A DNA stretch of 50,759 nt from UBA1672 sp046542355 (lineage in GTDB: Bacteria; Pseudomonadota; Alphaproteobacteria; Micavibrionales; Micavibrionaceae), in assembly GCA_046542355.1 (NCBI GenBank), contig JBKHBN010000010.1:1-50759 (forward strand). The letters are read 5' to 3'. A program made the position numbers and the translations under genes. Within the stretch, counting starts at the first letter, position 1; each line of letters starts with the position of its first letter. Below are positions 26,129 to 34,993 of the stretch, piece after piece. The notes beneath the pieces are model-generated. The model was not told where the DNA came from. It did no database searches and saw only the letters and a list, made by a program, of their open reading frames with translations.

Positions 26129-27751
26129 ATGTTTGGGAAGAAACAGACAGATGCAGTGAAAAAGAAGTCTCCGGCAGATAAGAAGCCGTCTTCTAAGGCT
26201 GTGCCTGATGATCAAGTCTCTGATGGGAAAGCGGATTTGCTGCCGTCTGATTTGGCTGATCGCAAGCATGAGGATGCTGTGCCGGCGGGAGAGCAGGGCG
26301 ATGTGGCGGCGATGTTGGGTGATATTCAAGAGGCTATTGCCGGAGATGACCCAGCTTCTGGCGAATCCCCAGTTTCCAAGGCAAAAGCCAATAAGAAGCT
26401 CAAAAAGATGGATGATGACCCGGATTTAACAAATCCGGATGAGGATGAGTCCGGCGCAGAACAAGGAGATAGCGTGACGTCTTTGCGCTTGCAGCGTTGT
26501 CGTAACCGGATCTGGCTTGATTTGCGTGATGGTATTGATCTTAAAGCGCTTGCACGTATGGAGGGTAAGGCTGCGCGTGAAGAGGTTTATTCTGCTGTTG
26601 AAGAGATTGCGCGTTTTAGAAATCTTGATCTGACACCTACCGAGCTTCAGCAAATTGGCAAGGAATGTGCTGATGACATGCTGGGGTTTGGGCCCTTGGA
26701 GGAGTTGCTGGAGCGTGATGATATTGCTGATATCATGATTAACGGGCCAGATACGACCTATATAGAAGTAGGCGGGAAAATTGAACGTACAGGTATCAGG
26801 TTTCGGGATAATCAGCATCTCACAACCATATGCCAGCGGATTGTGGGCGCTATTGGACGGCGGGTTGATGAAGCTTCGCCGATTTGTGATGCACGTCTTG
26901 CCGATGGGTCGCGTGTGAATGTGATTATTCCGCCTTTGGCTGTAGACGGGGCATGTATGACAATTCGTAAGTTTAAGAAAGACAAGCTTACACTAGAAAA
27001 TTTGATGGAGTTTGGTTCTATGAGTCCGTCTTGTGCCAAATTGATAATGGCGATTGGCCGTTGCCGTGTGAACGTTCTGGTTTCTGGCGGTACAGGCTCT
27101 GGTAAAACGACCATGCTTAATTGTTTAACGCGCTATATTGAGGCGGGTGAGCGAATTGTCACTTGTGAGGATGCGTGTGAGCTTCAATTACAGCAGCCTC
27201 ATGTTGTGCGACTGGAAACGCGGCCTCCTAACCTTGAAGGGGTAGGGGAGATTACTATGCGTGATCTGGTCAAGAATTGTCTTAGGATGCGTCCTGAGCG
27301 CATTATTGTTGGTGAGGTGCGTGGCCCTGAAGCCTTTGATTTGCTTCAGGCAATGAATACCGGTCATGATGGGTCTATGGGTACGGTTCACGCGAACAAT
27401 CCGCGTGAAGCAATCAGTCGTATGGAAAATATGATTGCGATGGGGGGGCTGAATTTGCCGACGGTGGCTGTGCGTGAGCAGATTGCATCGGCGGTAAATG
27501 TGATTATTCAGGTGCAGCGCTTGCGTGATGGTTCTCGTAAAACTACGCATGTAAGCGAGATTACAGGCATGGAAGGAGAAGTGGTCACGATGCAGGATCT
27601 TTTCTCTTTGGAAATTCTGGGGGAAGATGAGGATGGTAAGCTAGTTACCAAGCAAAAATCTTCCGGTTTGCGCCCGAAATTCTTTGATCAGGCACGCCAG
27701 TATGGTGTGGCGGATATGGTGATGGATGCCATGGAAGAGGCGTATGGGTAG
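26129..27751 (+). CDS. cpaF: Tad assembly ATPase CpaF/TadA
   Basis: A secretion-type ATPase that powers pilus extension and probably retraction. The first 110 residues are charged and low-complexity, longer than in many homologues. The VirB11/CpaF core follows: LGFGPLEELLERDDIADIMINGP, RLADGSRVNVIIPPLA, Walker A GGTGSGKT (320-327), the Asp box CEDACELQLQQPHVVRLETRP, Walker B IIVGEVRGPEAFDLLQAMNTGH and the His box GSMGTVHANNPREAISRME. 540 residues. Spacing of 35 bp from cpaE supports one operon. Confidence 0.96.
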   Translation: MFGKKQTDAVKKKSPADKKPSSKAVPDDQVSDGKADLLPSDLADRKHEDAVPAGEQGDVAAMLGDIQEAIAGDDPASGESPVSKAKANKKLKKMDDDPDLTNPDEDESGAEQGDSVTSLRLQRCRNRIWLDLRDGIDLKALARMEGKAAREEVYSAVEEIARFRNLDLTPTELQQIGKECADDMLGFGPLEELLERDDIADIMINGPDTTYIEVGGKIERTGIRFRDNQHLTTICQRIVGAIGRRVDEASPICDARLADGSRVNVIIPPLAVDGACMTIRKFKKDKLTLENLMEFGSMSPSCAKLIMAIGRCRVNVLVSGGTGSGKTTMLNCLTRYIEAGERIVTCEDACELQLQQPHVVRLETRPPNLEGVGEITMRDLVKNCLRMRPERIIVGEVRGPEAFDLLQAMNTGHDGSMGTVHANNPREAISRMENMIAMGGLNLPTVAVREQIASAVNVIIQVQRLRDGSRKTTHVSEITGMEGEVVTMQDLFSLEILGEDEDGKLVTKQKSSGLRPKFFDQARQYGVADMVMDAMEEAYG

Positions 27752-27818
27752 GGCTCTTTTCCTGTTTTTCCAGTGTTTTTTTCTGCGTTATTTTTATTTT
27801 AATTTGTAAAGGTCAGTT

Positions 27819-28799
27819 ATGACGCCGATTCAGATTATACTTATTGCCGCGATTGTATTTTTGCTTGTCATGATCGTTTTGTTCATGGTGGTGAATTCGG
27901 ATGTCAAGCAAAAGCAAAAGAATATTGCGATTATTAAAGGCAGCGCCGGCGTGGGGCAGATGGATGAAAAGGATCTGCAAAATAAACGTCGCGCGGAAAT
28001 TGCAAAGAAACTTAAAAGTTCACGGGACGAAGAAAAGAAGGGCAAGGGTAATAAAAAGAGCCTTTCTTTGAAAATGCAGCAAGCTGGATTGAATGCCGCG
28101 CCTCTCAAGTTTTGGGCTTTGTCTTTTTTATCCGGGTTTGTTTTTGCTGCGGTTTCCAATTTTGTTTTCCATGTGGATCTGTTCTTGGTCGGGTTGTTTT
28201 TTATCATTGGTTTGCTTGGTTTTCCACGGATGATCCTTAGGCGACTGACAAAGAAGCGCCAGAAAGTCTTTTTGAAGGAATTTGCAGATGCGCTTGATGC
28301 AATTGTGCGGTTGCTTAAGGCAGGTATGCCCGTCTCAGAGGCTATATCCATGATTACACGTGAATATGAAGGGCCGGTCGGGGAGGAGATGTCCATTATT
28401 TATGACAAGCAAAAGATTGGAATTCCCTTGCATGAAGCGGCGCAAGAGGCGTGTTTGCGTATGCCGTTGCCGGAGATGAAGATGTTTGCTGCAGGGTTAA
28501 CTATTCAGGCGCAAACGGGATCAAGCCTGTCTGAGGTACTGATTAATCTGGCGCGTGTTATCCGTGCCCGTTTTAAGCTGAAGCGTAAAATTATGGCGTT
28601 GTCGTCAGAAGCCATTGCTTCGGCGGCCATTATTGCGTCGCTTCCGCCTATTGTTGCAACAGGACTTTATTTTGTCAGTCCGGGGTATCTTGATCCTTTG
28701 TTTTTCACAGAGTTTGGGAACAGATTGCTTTATGGCGCGCTGTTTTGGATGTTTTGCGGGGTTATGGTTATGAGACAAATGATTAATTTCAAGATTTAG
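27819..28799 (+). CDS. tadB: Tad inner-membrane platform protein TadB
   Basis: A 326-residue polytopic protein of the T2SSF/GspF family. One N-terminal membrane segment (IQIILIAAIVFLLVMIVLFMV), a basic cytoplasmic stretch with many lysines, a pair of central membrane segments, and the GspF-like helical domain (FADALDAIVRLLKAGMPVSEAISMI, ISIIYDKQKIG) are visible, ending in two membrane helices. With TadC it forms the platform that transmits CpaF motion. Confidence 0.93.
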   Translation: MTPIQIILIAAIVFLLVMIVLFMVVNSDVKQKQKNIAIIKGSAGVGQMDEKDLQNKRRAEIAKKLKSSRDEEKKGKGNKKSLSLKMQQAGLNAAPLKFWALSFLSGFVFAAVSNFVFHVDLFLVGLFFIIGLLGFPRMILRRLTKKRQKVFLKEFADALDAIVRLLKAGMPVSEAISMITREYEGPVGEEMSIIYDKQKIGIPLHEAAQEACLRMPLPEMKMFAAGLTIQAQTGSSLSEVLINLARVIRARFKLKRKIMALSSEAIASAAIIASLPPIVATGLYFVSPGYLDPLFFTEFGNRLLYGALFWMFCGVMVMRQMINFKI

Positions 28800-28812
28800 G
28801 AAGGGTGATCAT

Positions 28813-29772
28813 ATGTCAGATAATGAATTGCTTATTACGATATTGGCGGCTCTGGGGGCGGGTCTTTCTTTTGCTGCGTTTGCTTTTCCTTTTTTGCAAA
28901 GTTCCGATAAGAAAGAAAAATTTCGCTCTATTATCGAGAAGCGCCGTAAGGATTTGTTTCAGGAGCAACGTCGCGGCGGTTCTAATGTTATAACCGAGGA
29001 AAGTATCTCTGCGCGGGATAATATGGCGATGTTTTACCGGTTCCAAAAGCTTGCCGGGAATATGGCGGAGAAAAACCGTGATAAAATGCTGCAGGCGGGG
29101 ATTCGTAATCCCAAGGCGCATATCAAATTTATGCTTACGCGCGCGGTGGCGCCTGTGGCATTTATTCTTATTGCGCTGTTATATTTCTCTATTTTGCCAG
29201 AAGAGCGCTCTTTGGCACCCTGGTTGCAGCTTTCTATCGCGATTTTTGGGGCTTTGTGTTGTTTTAAACTGCCCGATATTCTTATCAAGAATAAAATTCT
29301 TAAACGGCAGGAGGAAATTAATCTGACCTTTCCCGATGCGCTGGATATGATGCTGATCTGTGTTCAAGGTGGTATTGGGCTTGAGCAAACGGTTGATCGG
29401 GTTGCCGGGGAGGTTGCCGATACATCCGAGGTTTTGGCTGAAGAGCTGGGCATTCTAAGCGCTGAAATGGCGATGTTGAATGATCGTAAGCAGGCATTGC
29501 AGGATTTTGCGCGTCGTGTAGGCAGTGGTGCGGGCAAAAATTTTGCTATGGCGCTTATTCAAGCAGAGCAATACGGGACGTCGGTGTCTAATGCGATGCG
29601 GGTTATGAGTGATGAGTTGCGCGAGATGCGTATGTCTGAAGCGGAACGTAAGGCGGCTGCCTTGCCGCCGCTTTTGACCGTGCCGATGATTTTGTTTTTT
29701 CTACCAGCGCTGTTTGTTGTTATTCTTGGGCCAGCTGGTATGTCGGTATCTGAAGCCTTTGGTGGCGGTTAG
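28813..29772 (+). CDS. tadC: Tad inner-membrane platform protein TadC
   Basis: A 319-residue GspF-family partner of TadB. N-terminal membrane segment (LLITILAALGAGLSFAAFAF), two central segments (RAVAPVAFILIALLYFSILP, LQLSIAIFGALCCFKLPDIL), the helical domain FPDALDMMLICVQGGIGLEQTVDRVAGE, and a final membrane helix. AAGGGTGATC precedes the ATG. It is 13 bp downstream of tadB. The last four bases overlap tail-to-tail with the minus-strand gene that follows. Confidence 0.93.
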   Translation: MSDNELLITILAALGAGLSFAAFAFPFLQSSDKKEKFRSIIEKRRKDLFQEQRRGGSNVITEESISARDNMAMFYRFQKLAGNMAEKNRDKMLQAGIRNPKAHIKFMLTRAVAPVAFILIALLYFSILPEERSLAPWLQLSIAIFGALCCFKLPDILIKNKILKRQEEINLTFPDALDMMLICVQGGIGLEQTVDRVAGEVADTSEVLAEELGILSAEMAMLNDRKQALQDFARRVGSGAGKNFAMALIQAEQYGTSVSNAMRVMSDELREMRMSEAERKAAALPPLLTVPMILFFLPALFVVILGPAGMSVSEAFGGG

Positions 29773-30848
29773 AAACTGTGCTTATAAAGCAATGCTGTTG
29801 CCCCATCTTGTTCTTGCTGTATGCAGGCACGGCCAAAGGGAATATCGGCGCAGACTCCAGCCGATAGATCTTGGTTGAAGCTTCCGGTTTCTCCTAGCGT
29901 TGCTTGCGCATTAAAGGTTGCAGATATCTCTCTTTCGAACCAGTTTTCTCCATTTTCCCAGTTCTCGGGGCGAAGGTCAAGCTGGGTATATCCTGTGAGT
30001 TGATGTCCGCTTGGCTCTAGGGTGTTTTGAACAACAGCGTTGAATTTTGCGCTTATTGCAGGGATTTCGAAGTATCTTTCAGCAGAGAGTTTTGTATCCA
30101 GGCGCGGCTCGTCATTATGCAGGGTTGCTTGCACGGCGGCGGTAAGATCCCATTGTTCAGTTTGTGCTTTGTATGCTGCGGTGCCTTGTATAAAAGCCGC
30201 GCTTTCTGGCGTTAGACCGGCGGCGAATATGGAGTATAATTGTTGATCGTCCTGTGTGAAATACTGATGGAATAGTCTGGCGCCGCAAAACTCGGCGTTG
30301 TCTTGAATGCCGGAGAAGGGATTTGAGTGCAGGCTGCCTGTTTCTCCGGGGTTTCCTATTTCGGCATGAAAGTATCCTGCATCCATGAAGGTGTTTGTAT
30401 GTTCTTTCATCATATCCCCCTCGGGAGATAGTGTAAACGTGTCATGTTCTGTTCTGAGATAAATTTCAGGGCTTATGCCTTTATCGCCTCCAAAACCTAA
30501 ACGCAGGCTCCTTGTCAGACCGGCATTATTGTCTTGCTTAATATCTCTGCCGATTGAGAACATGTTTGTTGGGTCTAAATGGATATTCCACCCCTCATAT
30601 CCTGAAGCGATGTCTTGGGCGTAGACGGGGGCTAAGTTTGTTAGTTCTTTGAGTTGTTCGGGGGTAAGGCTTTCGATGACCGGCTTACGCCTTAGGGTTT
30701 CAAGGGCGATTTCAAGAGTAGCGGCTTCTACGATCTCTTGTATATCTATTCGCTGGAATGCATTGCTCTCACTTTGAAAGAGACCTGGATATTTACTCTC
30801 TAATTCTTCTATGCTTTGCTTTTTCTGTGTTTGTTCTTCTGCACTCAT
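29769..30848 (-). CDS. Beta-rich hypothetical protein without a signal peptide
   Basis: A 359-residue protein not recognised. The N-terminal 85 residues are helical and acidic (MSAEEQTQKKQSIEELESKYPG), and the rest alternates short polar and hydrophobic strands (AGLTRSLRLGFGG, EIYLRTEHDTFTL, ATLHNDEPRLDTKLSAERYFE). It ends LLYKHSF with a terminal Phe, a common mark of outer-membrane beta barrels. There is no signal peptide, and an in-frame TAA lies six codons upstream of the ATG, so no leader was missed. Thus it is either a cytoplasmic beta-rich protein or a barrel that lost its leader. It converges on tadC with a 4-bp overlap. Confidence 0.65.
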   Translation of the reverse strand: MSAEEQTQKKQSIEELESKYPGLFQSESNAFQRIDIQEIVEAATLEIALETLRRKPVIESLTPEQLKELTNLAPVYAQDIASGYEGWNIHLDPTNMFSIGRDIKQDNNAGLTRSLRLGFGGDKGISPEIYLRTEHDTFTLSPEGDMMKEHTNTFMDAGYFHAEIGNPGETGSLHSNPFSGIQDNAEFCGARLFHQYFTQDDQQLYSIFAAGLTPESAAFIQGTAAYKAQTEQWDLTAAVQATLHNDEPRLDTKLSAERYFEIPAISAKFNAVVQNTLEPSGHQLTGYTQLDLRPENWENGENWFEREISATFNAQATLGETGSFNQDLSAGVCADIPFGRACIQQEQDGATALLYKHSF

Positions 30849-30956
30849 TGTCCCGCATTCCGTTTATTAAGAAATTTTATGTATAATGGTAGCAGGTTTG
30901 GCCGTTTTTTCCAAAAAAAACAGCTCTTGCGGGGTTGACGCGCAGAATAGACATCA

Positions 30957-30975
30957 CATGTGACGACACTATCTA
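30957..30975 (+). repeat. Repeat end shared with the 13570-13907 element
   Basis: CATGTGACGACACTATCTA differs by one base from 13891-13909. Its last three bases are the stop codon (TAG on the minus strand) of the tadD-like gene. The 108 bp to its left, up to the start of the beta-rich gene, show no clear match to the rest of the element, so this may be a solo end. Confidence 0.5.
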
Positions 30976-31659
30976 GCGCTCGTTCAGGGTTCTGATAATG
31001 CGCAAATTGCGTTCTATTTCTATGCGATCAGGCGATATTTCCTTTGCGCGTTCGAGCACTTGAACGGCGTCATCGATATAGCCTTGCGTGGCTAGATTAA
31101 GCGCCAGATTGTTCATAATAGTGGTGGGGTCGCCTTCCCAGTATTCGAGCCCTTTGCGGAAGGCGCGTTCGGCTTCAGGATGCATTTCCTTCGCATCGAG
31201 AGCAATGCCGAGATTCTGATATGCGTGATGGTCTGAGGGGTCATGAATGATGGCTGCTTGTGCGTATTTCTCTGCTGCGTCGTAGTTGCCAAGCCCCAGA
31301 GCAATCATTGACATTTCTGTTTTTACGCCTGCAAGACTTTTTTCTTTGTCGGCAAAGGGTTTAAGAATTGTGGATGCGCGGTTTAAATATCCAGCCTGTC
31401 GCAGTCCGCGTGCGTAGGTTAGGGCATAATCGGCTTTGTCACTTTGTCGCTTGTAGCGTTTTTCCAGTGCAATCAGTGTTGCCGATGCCGAGCCTCCTCT
31501 GGAGGCCTCGATAGCGGCTTTTTCTATGGCTGAATCGATGCGCTGTTCCTGTGAAGAGGGGGGGGTGTAATGGTTATCAGCGCGGTCGGTGGTCATACTA
31601 CAGCCACCAAGCGCAATAAGTGTGGCCATGAGAATCGGGGCTGTGTGTTTTTTAGTCAT
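30973..31659 (-). CDS. tadD: TadD-type TPR lipoprotein
   Basis: A 228-residue lipoprotein: signal peptide with lipobox LGGC, a linker, then tetratricopeptide repeats (ADYALTYARGLRQAGYLNRASTIL, ALGLGNYDAAEKYAQAAIIHDPSDHHAYQNLGIAL, AERAFRKGLEYWEGD, ALNLATQGYIDDAVQVLERAKEISP). This is the TadD architecture; TadD assists Tad pilus assembly, perhaps the secretin. It lies on the strand opposite to the rest of the pilus locus, 1.2 kb after tadC. Its stop codon is also the edge of a repeat end (30957-30975). An AGGA site lies upstream of the ATG. Confidence 0.85.
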   Translation of the reverse strand: MTKKHTAPILMATLIALGGCSMTTDRADNHYTPPSSQEQRIDSAIEKAAIEASRGGSASATLIALEKRYKRQSDKADYALTYARGLRQAGYLNRASTILKPFADKEKSLAGVKTEMSMIALGLGNYDAAEKYAQAAIIHDPSDHHAYQNLGIALDAKEMHPEAERAFRKGLEYWEGDPTTIMNNLALNLATQGYIDDAVQVLERAKEISPDRIEIERNLRIIRTLNER

Positions 31660-31748
31660 GATATCTTATTATCCTTTTAAACCTGATTGTCTTTTTGTTT
31701 TGTCTGTTTGAATATTATGCCATGGGTAATAATCAAGGATATTTTTTC

Positions 31749-32381
31749 CTATTCCACAGGCTCTCCTTCTTGTACGTTTGCCGGTGCTGCGTTGCTCTTT
31801 TGTGAGATATTTGCATTTTGCTGTGTGGTTGTTCCGGCGCTGTTGTTTTGTGTGTTCATTTCTGCGGCTTGTATTTCATGGCACATGTCCGGACAATAAT
31901 ATACGCTCGTCTTGGTGCATCCATCTTCACCGGATGCGCATGTCTTTCTGATGCGAATGTAATCGGTTGTGGGGGCTGCGATGATTGCGTGGCGCTGCAT
32001 GATAATGTTGCTTTCATTGTCCAGAATGGAAAAATGCGTTGCGCCCGGCGCTTTGGGAACCAGGATCAGTGTTCTGGATGTGTCTGCGAGAATGCTTAAA
32101 TGTGCGGGGTTGCCGATGATCACACTTTTTGCGTTTGTGTCCAGCCTCAGGATCTCGGATTTATCGGGCGTGAGGCGGATGGCCTGATGTGTGGTATCAG
32201 AGGGAAGTGCGGCGCCCGGGTCTTCGGCTGTTGTGATTACTGGCAGGATATCGGCAAATTCCGGCTTATTGCGCTCTTGTGCGTAGGTGCTGGAAGATAG
32301 CATTGCTCCTGAAAGTGCAAAAGCAGCAAAAAGGGTGAGGAAGGCATGGTTTTGACGTATGAATACACAAACATTGGTCAT
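31749..32381 (-). CDS. Free-standing pilus-formation (secretin N-domain) protein
   Basis: A 210-residue exported protein (signal peptide ending SSSTYAQ). Residues from about 65 to 120, with HQAIRLTPDKSEILRLDTNAKSVIIGN and LSILADTSRTLILVPKAPGATHFSIL, match the N-terminal pilus-formation domain found at the start of CpaC-type secretins. Here it stands without a secretin core. The C-terminal third is low-complexity, with four cysteines in CASGEDGCTKTSVYYCPDMC. It is on the tadD strand, 89 bp upstream, so it probably belongs to the same Tad accessory unit. A helper of the CpaC channel is a reasonable inference. Confidence 0.8.
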   Translation of the reverse strand: MTNVCVFIRQNHAFLTLFAAFALSGAMLSSSTYAQERNKPEFADILPVITTAEDPGAALPSDTTHQAIRLTPDKSEILRLDTNAKSVIIGNPAHLSILADTSRTLILVPKAPGATHFSILDNESNIIMQRHAIIAAPTTDYIRIRKTCASGEDGCTKTSVYYCPDMCHEIQAAEMNTQNNSAGTTTQQNANISQKSNAAPANVQEGEPVE

Positions 32382-32529
32382 GGTTTTGCACTTTGTAGTG
32401 AGTTTGAAAAGACACGGATAGATTCGAAAGGCTTTGATCTGCGATCCGAGTTTTATAGTCCGACCCCTTCAATATAACGCGAAAAGATTAAAAAATCATG
32501 CACTTTTTAAGGTATACATTATGAGAAGA

Positions 32530-33015
32530 TCATGAGGAAATTTTTCCTTTTAATCTGTATTCCTGAGCGCGGGTGAATTTTCGGAACTGGTCAAGGGTTT
32601 CCTCGCTGACGTGATGTTCTATACCTTCGGCGTCAAAGTGTGCTATTTCGTGGGAAACACCAAGCGCAATCAGAAATTTTCTTACAATTTCATGGCGTTT
32701 TTTACAGGTCTGAGCCAGATCCCACCCTTTTGGTGTCAGGAAAATGGAACGGTAGGGGCGGCTTTCTATATAGCCTTCTTTTTTCAGGCGGTTTAAAACT
32801 TTGCTAACGGTGGGGCCGGAGACACCCAGACGCCTTGCCAGCTCGCTAAGGCGGGCTTCTTGTTGAATGTTGAGCAAGTCCGCTATCAGTTCGACATAGT
32901 CTTCGGTGGTTTCTTTCTGGTGGGCTTGACGCACCTGTGCAAACCATTGTGCTTGTGTTTTCGCGTCTGCAAGCTGTTCTGCCGGTTCATTTTTTTGTGT
33001 GTTTTGATTTTGCAT
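32530..33015 (-). CDS. mntR: Manganese-responsive DtxR-family regulator MntR
   Basis: About 161 residues, close in sequence pattern to E. coli MntR: DDYVELIADL-like helix (EDYVELIADLL), winged helix ARRLGVSGPTVSKVLNRLKKEGYI, then LTPKGWDLAQTCKKRHEIV and SHEIAHFDAEGIEHHVSEETLDQF, which carries the metal ligands. With metal bound it should repress uptake genes. ATG 33015 follows GGAG at 9 bp; two earlier ATGs (33036, 33030) are possible. It closes the five-gene uptake operon, 24 bp after the second permease gene. The likely target is the palindrome in the sitA promoter. Confidence 0.92.
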   Translation of the reverse strand: MQNQNTQKNEPAEQLADAKTQAQWFAQVRQAHQKETTEDYVELIADLLNIQQEARLSELARRLGVSGPTVSKVLNRLKKEGYIESRPYRSIFLTPKGWDLAQTCKKRHEIVRKFLIALGVSHEIAHFDAEGIEHHVSEETLDQFRKFTRAQEYRLKGKISS

Positions 33016-33059
33016 TGGTCTTATCTCCATTTTCATTTTTCATTTATTTATAGCGAAAT

Positions 33060-33965
33060 TCAAGCCTTTTGTGTGTGGTTTTGTTTAAATTTTCTTTTTG
33101 CTGTCCGGCGCTTCACTTTGTTTATAATTAGAGCCAGCATGAACAAGCCGGTCTGGATGAGTACGATCAGGGGGGCTGTGGACGCATCTATATGGTAACT
33201 GAGTATTGTGCCGCTAATAGATGAGAGCAAAGAGGTGGTTATGGCTGTTAAAAGCATACGGTCAAATGACTTTGCTATGAGAAAGCCGGTTGCCCCCGGA
33301 GCGATGAGCATTGCGATCACCAGAATAATGCCGGTGGCTTTGAGAGCCGAAACAATGGTCAGTGCCAGCAATATAAGTAAGGAATAGTGCAGGCGGCTTG
33401 CCGGAAGTCCTAGGGCGCGAACCTGTACGTCATCAAAACAATAAAGCACGAAATCTTTTCTTTTTAGTACCATTATAGCGATGCATGCCGTAGCAATAAT
33501 ACCTGATTCGATCATGTCGCTGCGTGTTATACCTAGAACATTGCCAAACAGGATGTGTAAAAGGTGTATGTCTGTATGAATATGAGTGAGCAGAACAAGG
33601 CCAAAAGCAAACATGCCTGAAAAGATTATGCCCATGAGCGCGTCTTCTTTAATGCGGCTATTGTGTTTTATGTATCCTGTTGTTATAGCACACAATAAAC
33701 CGGAGAAAAACGCGCCTATGCTAAGGGGAAGGCCAGCGATGTAGGCTAGAGCCAATCCGGGTAGTACAGCGTGTGAAACAGCATCGCCCATCAAAGACCA
33801 GCCTTTTAAAACCAAAAAGCATGAAAAAATGGAGCAAACCAGTCCAATAAGCGTTGAGATAAGCAAGGCGCGTTGCATGAAGTCAAATTCCAGCGGTGCG
33901 GCAATATAGACGTACACCTCATTAAGGGAGAGTGTTTGCGCGATAAGCTGCAAAAGATCTGTCAT
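33060..33965 (-). CDS. sitD: Manganese/iron ABC transporter permease, SitD-like
   Basis: A 301-residue member of the ABC-3 permease family, with about eight to nine membrane segments and no other domain. The conserved GLVCSIFSCFLVLKGWSLMGDAVSHAVLPG and YFVL-like YIAGLPLSIGAFFSGLLCAI are present, and EDALMGIIFSGMFAFGLVLL follows. The gene overlaps the first permease by four bases (ATGA), so translation is probably coupled. It pairs with SitC to form the channel. Located directly before mntR. Confidence 0.93.
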   Translation of the reverse strand: MTDLLQLIAQTLSLNEVYVYIAAPLEFDFMQRALLISTLIGLVCSIFSCFLVLKGWSLMGDAVSHAVLPGLALAYIAGLPLSIGAFFSGLLCAITTGYIKHNSRIKEDALMGIIFSGMFAFGLVLLTHIHTDIHLLHILFGNVLGITRSDMIESGIIATACIAIMVLKRKDFVLYCFDDVQVRALGLPASRLHYSLLILLALTIVSALKATGIILVIAMLIAPGATGFLIAKSFDRMLLTAITTSLLSSISGTILSYHIDASTAPLIVLIQTGLFMLALIINKVKRRTAKRKFKQNHTQKA

Positions 33966-34963
33966 GGTCTCTCCTTATATATTTGGGCGTTTGATTTTTT
34001 GAGGAGGTTTATTCCACTTTTATCCACTGGATTACCCAGTTTGTCACTCTTATGTTCTATGGCTTTACTTTCTTCTGGTGAAATAGTATTTCTGTAGCTA
34101 AGTTTTTGGGTGGATTGTGCTGGTTTTTTTATTTTTTTATTCCGGGCTAATATCCCGTGTTTGGGAGCAATACATAAGAGAATCAAAAAGAGCGCTGTTT
34201 GCAGGGTGACAATTAATCCTCCTGTGTTTGTGTTGATAAAATAGCTTAAATAGGCTCCCAGTGTGCTTGTTAGTGAGCCAATTAAAATGGCTATTATGAT
34301 CATCTTCCCAAACTTGTCTGTTAACAGGTAGGCCGTTGCGCCGGGCGTTATGAGCATCGCAATCACCAGACAGGCGCCTACGGTTTGCAGGGCGGCTATG
34401 GTCGCGGCGCTTAGTAGTGTAAAAAACATGATTTCAAGGGGGAGGACGGGTAGTGCAATTGAGCGGGCGTGTTTTTTATCGAAAAAGACTGCGGTTAAGT
34501 CTTTCCATTTCAGGGTTAATAGAATCAGACATATCAGGCATATAATTATAAGCTGCGTTACTTCCGAATCGGATATGGCTAATATATTGCCTAGAATAAT
34601 AGATTGCAGGTCTATGGTGGCGGGTCTTATGGATACGATAAACAGACCAAAGGCGAAAAAGGCAGTGAAGACCAGGCCGATAATCGTATCTTCGCGCAGA
34701 AGCGTAATTTTTTTGATGAGCACCATGCTTGAGGCTGCAAAAATACCGGTGAGGAAGGCTCCTATAACGTAGGGCAGGCCGAACATATATGCTAGCGCTA
34801 CGCCAGGCACGAGGGAATGAGCGAGAGCATCGCCGATCAAGGCCCATCCTTTCAATATCAGGTAGGATGACATGAAGGCGCAAGTTCCTCCAACCAAAGC
34901 GCTGATTAGTATGGCTTTGGTCATATATGTGTAGGTGAACGGTTCTAATAAAAATTCGGTCAT
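33962..34963 (-). CDS. sitC: Manganese/iron ABC transporter permease, SitC-like
   Basis: A 333-residue ABC-3 permease with the diagnostic ALVGGTCAFMSSYLILKGWALIGDALAHSLVPG and REDTIIGLVFTAFFAFGLFIVS. The membrane core ends near residue 275; the last 55 residues form a charged, lysine-rich cytoplasmic tail (KIKKPAQSTQKLSYRNTI and following) not typical of the family's shorter forms. It follows the ATPase gene by 30 bp and overlaps the second permease by four bases. Confidence 0.93.
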   Translation of the reverse strand: MTEFLLEPFTYTYMTKAILISALVGGTCAFMSSYLILKGWALIGDALAHSLVPGVALAYMFGLPYVIGAFLTGIFAASSMVLIKKITLLREDTIIGLVFTAFFAFGLFIVSIRPATIDLQSIILGNILAISDSEVTQLIIICLICLILLTLKWKDLTAVFFDKKHARSIALPVLPLEIMFFTLLSAATIAALQTVGACLVIAMLITPGATAYLLTDKFGKMIIIAILIGSLTSTLGAYLSYFINTNTGGLIVTLQTALFLILLCIAPKHGILARNKKIKKPAQSTQKLSYRNTISPEESKAIEHKSDKLGNPVDKSGINLLKKSNAQIYKERP

Positions 34964-34993
34964 AAATAGCTATTACATTGTTTTTATGTGATT

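Noticed and set aside
34350..34772. A 140-codon plus-strand frame inside the sitC permease gene
   Set aside because: Antisense to a clear permease; no ribosome binding site or motif.
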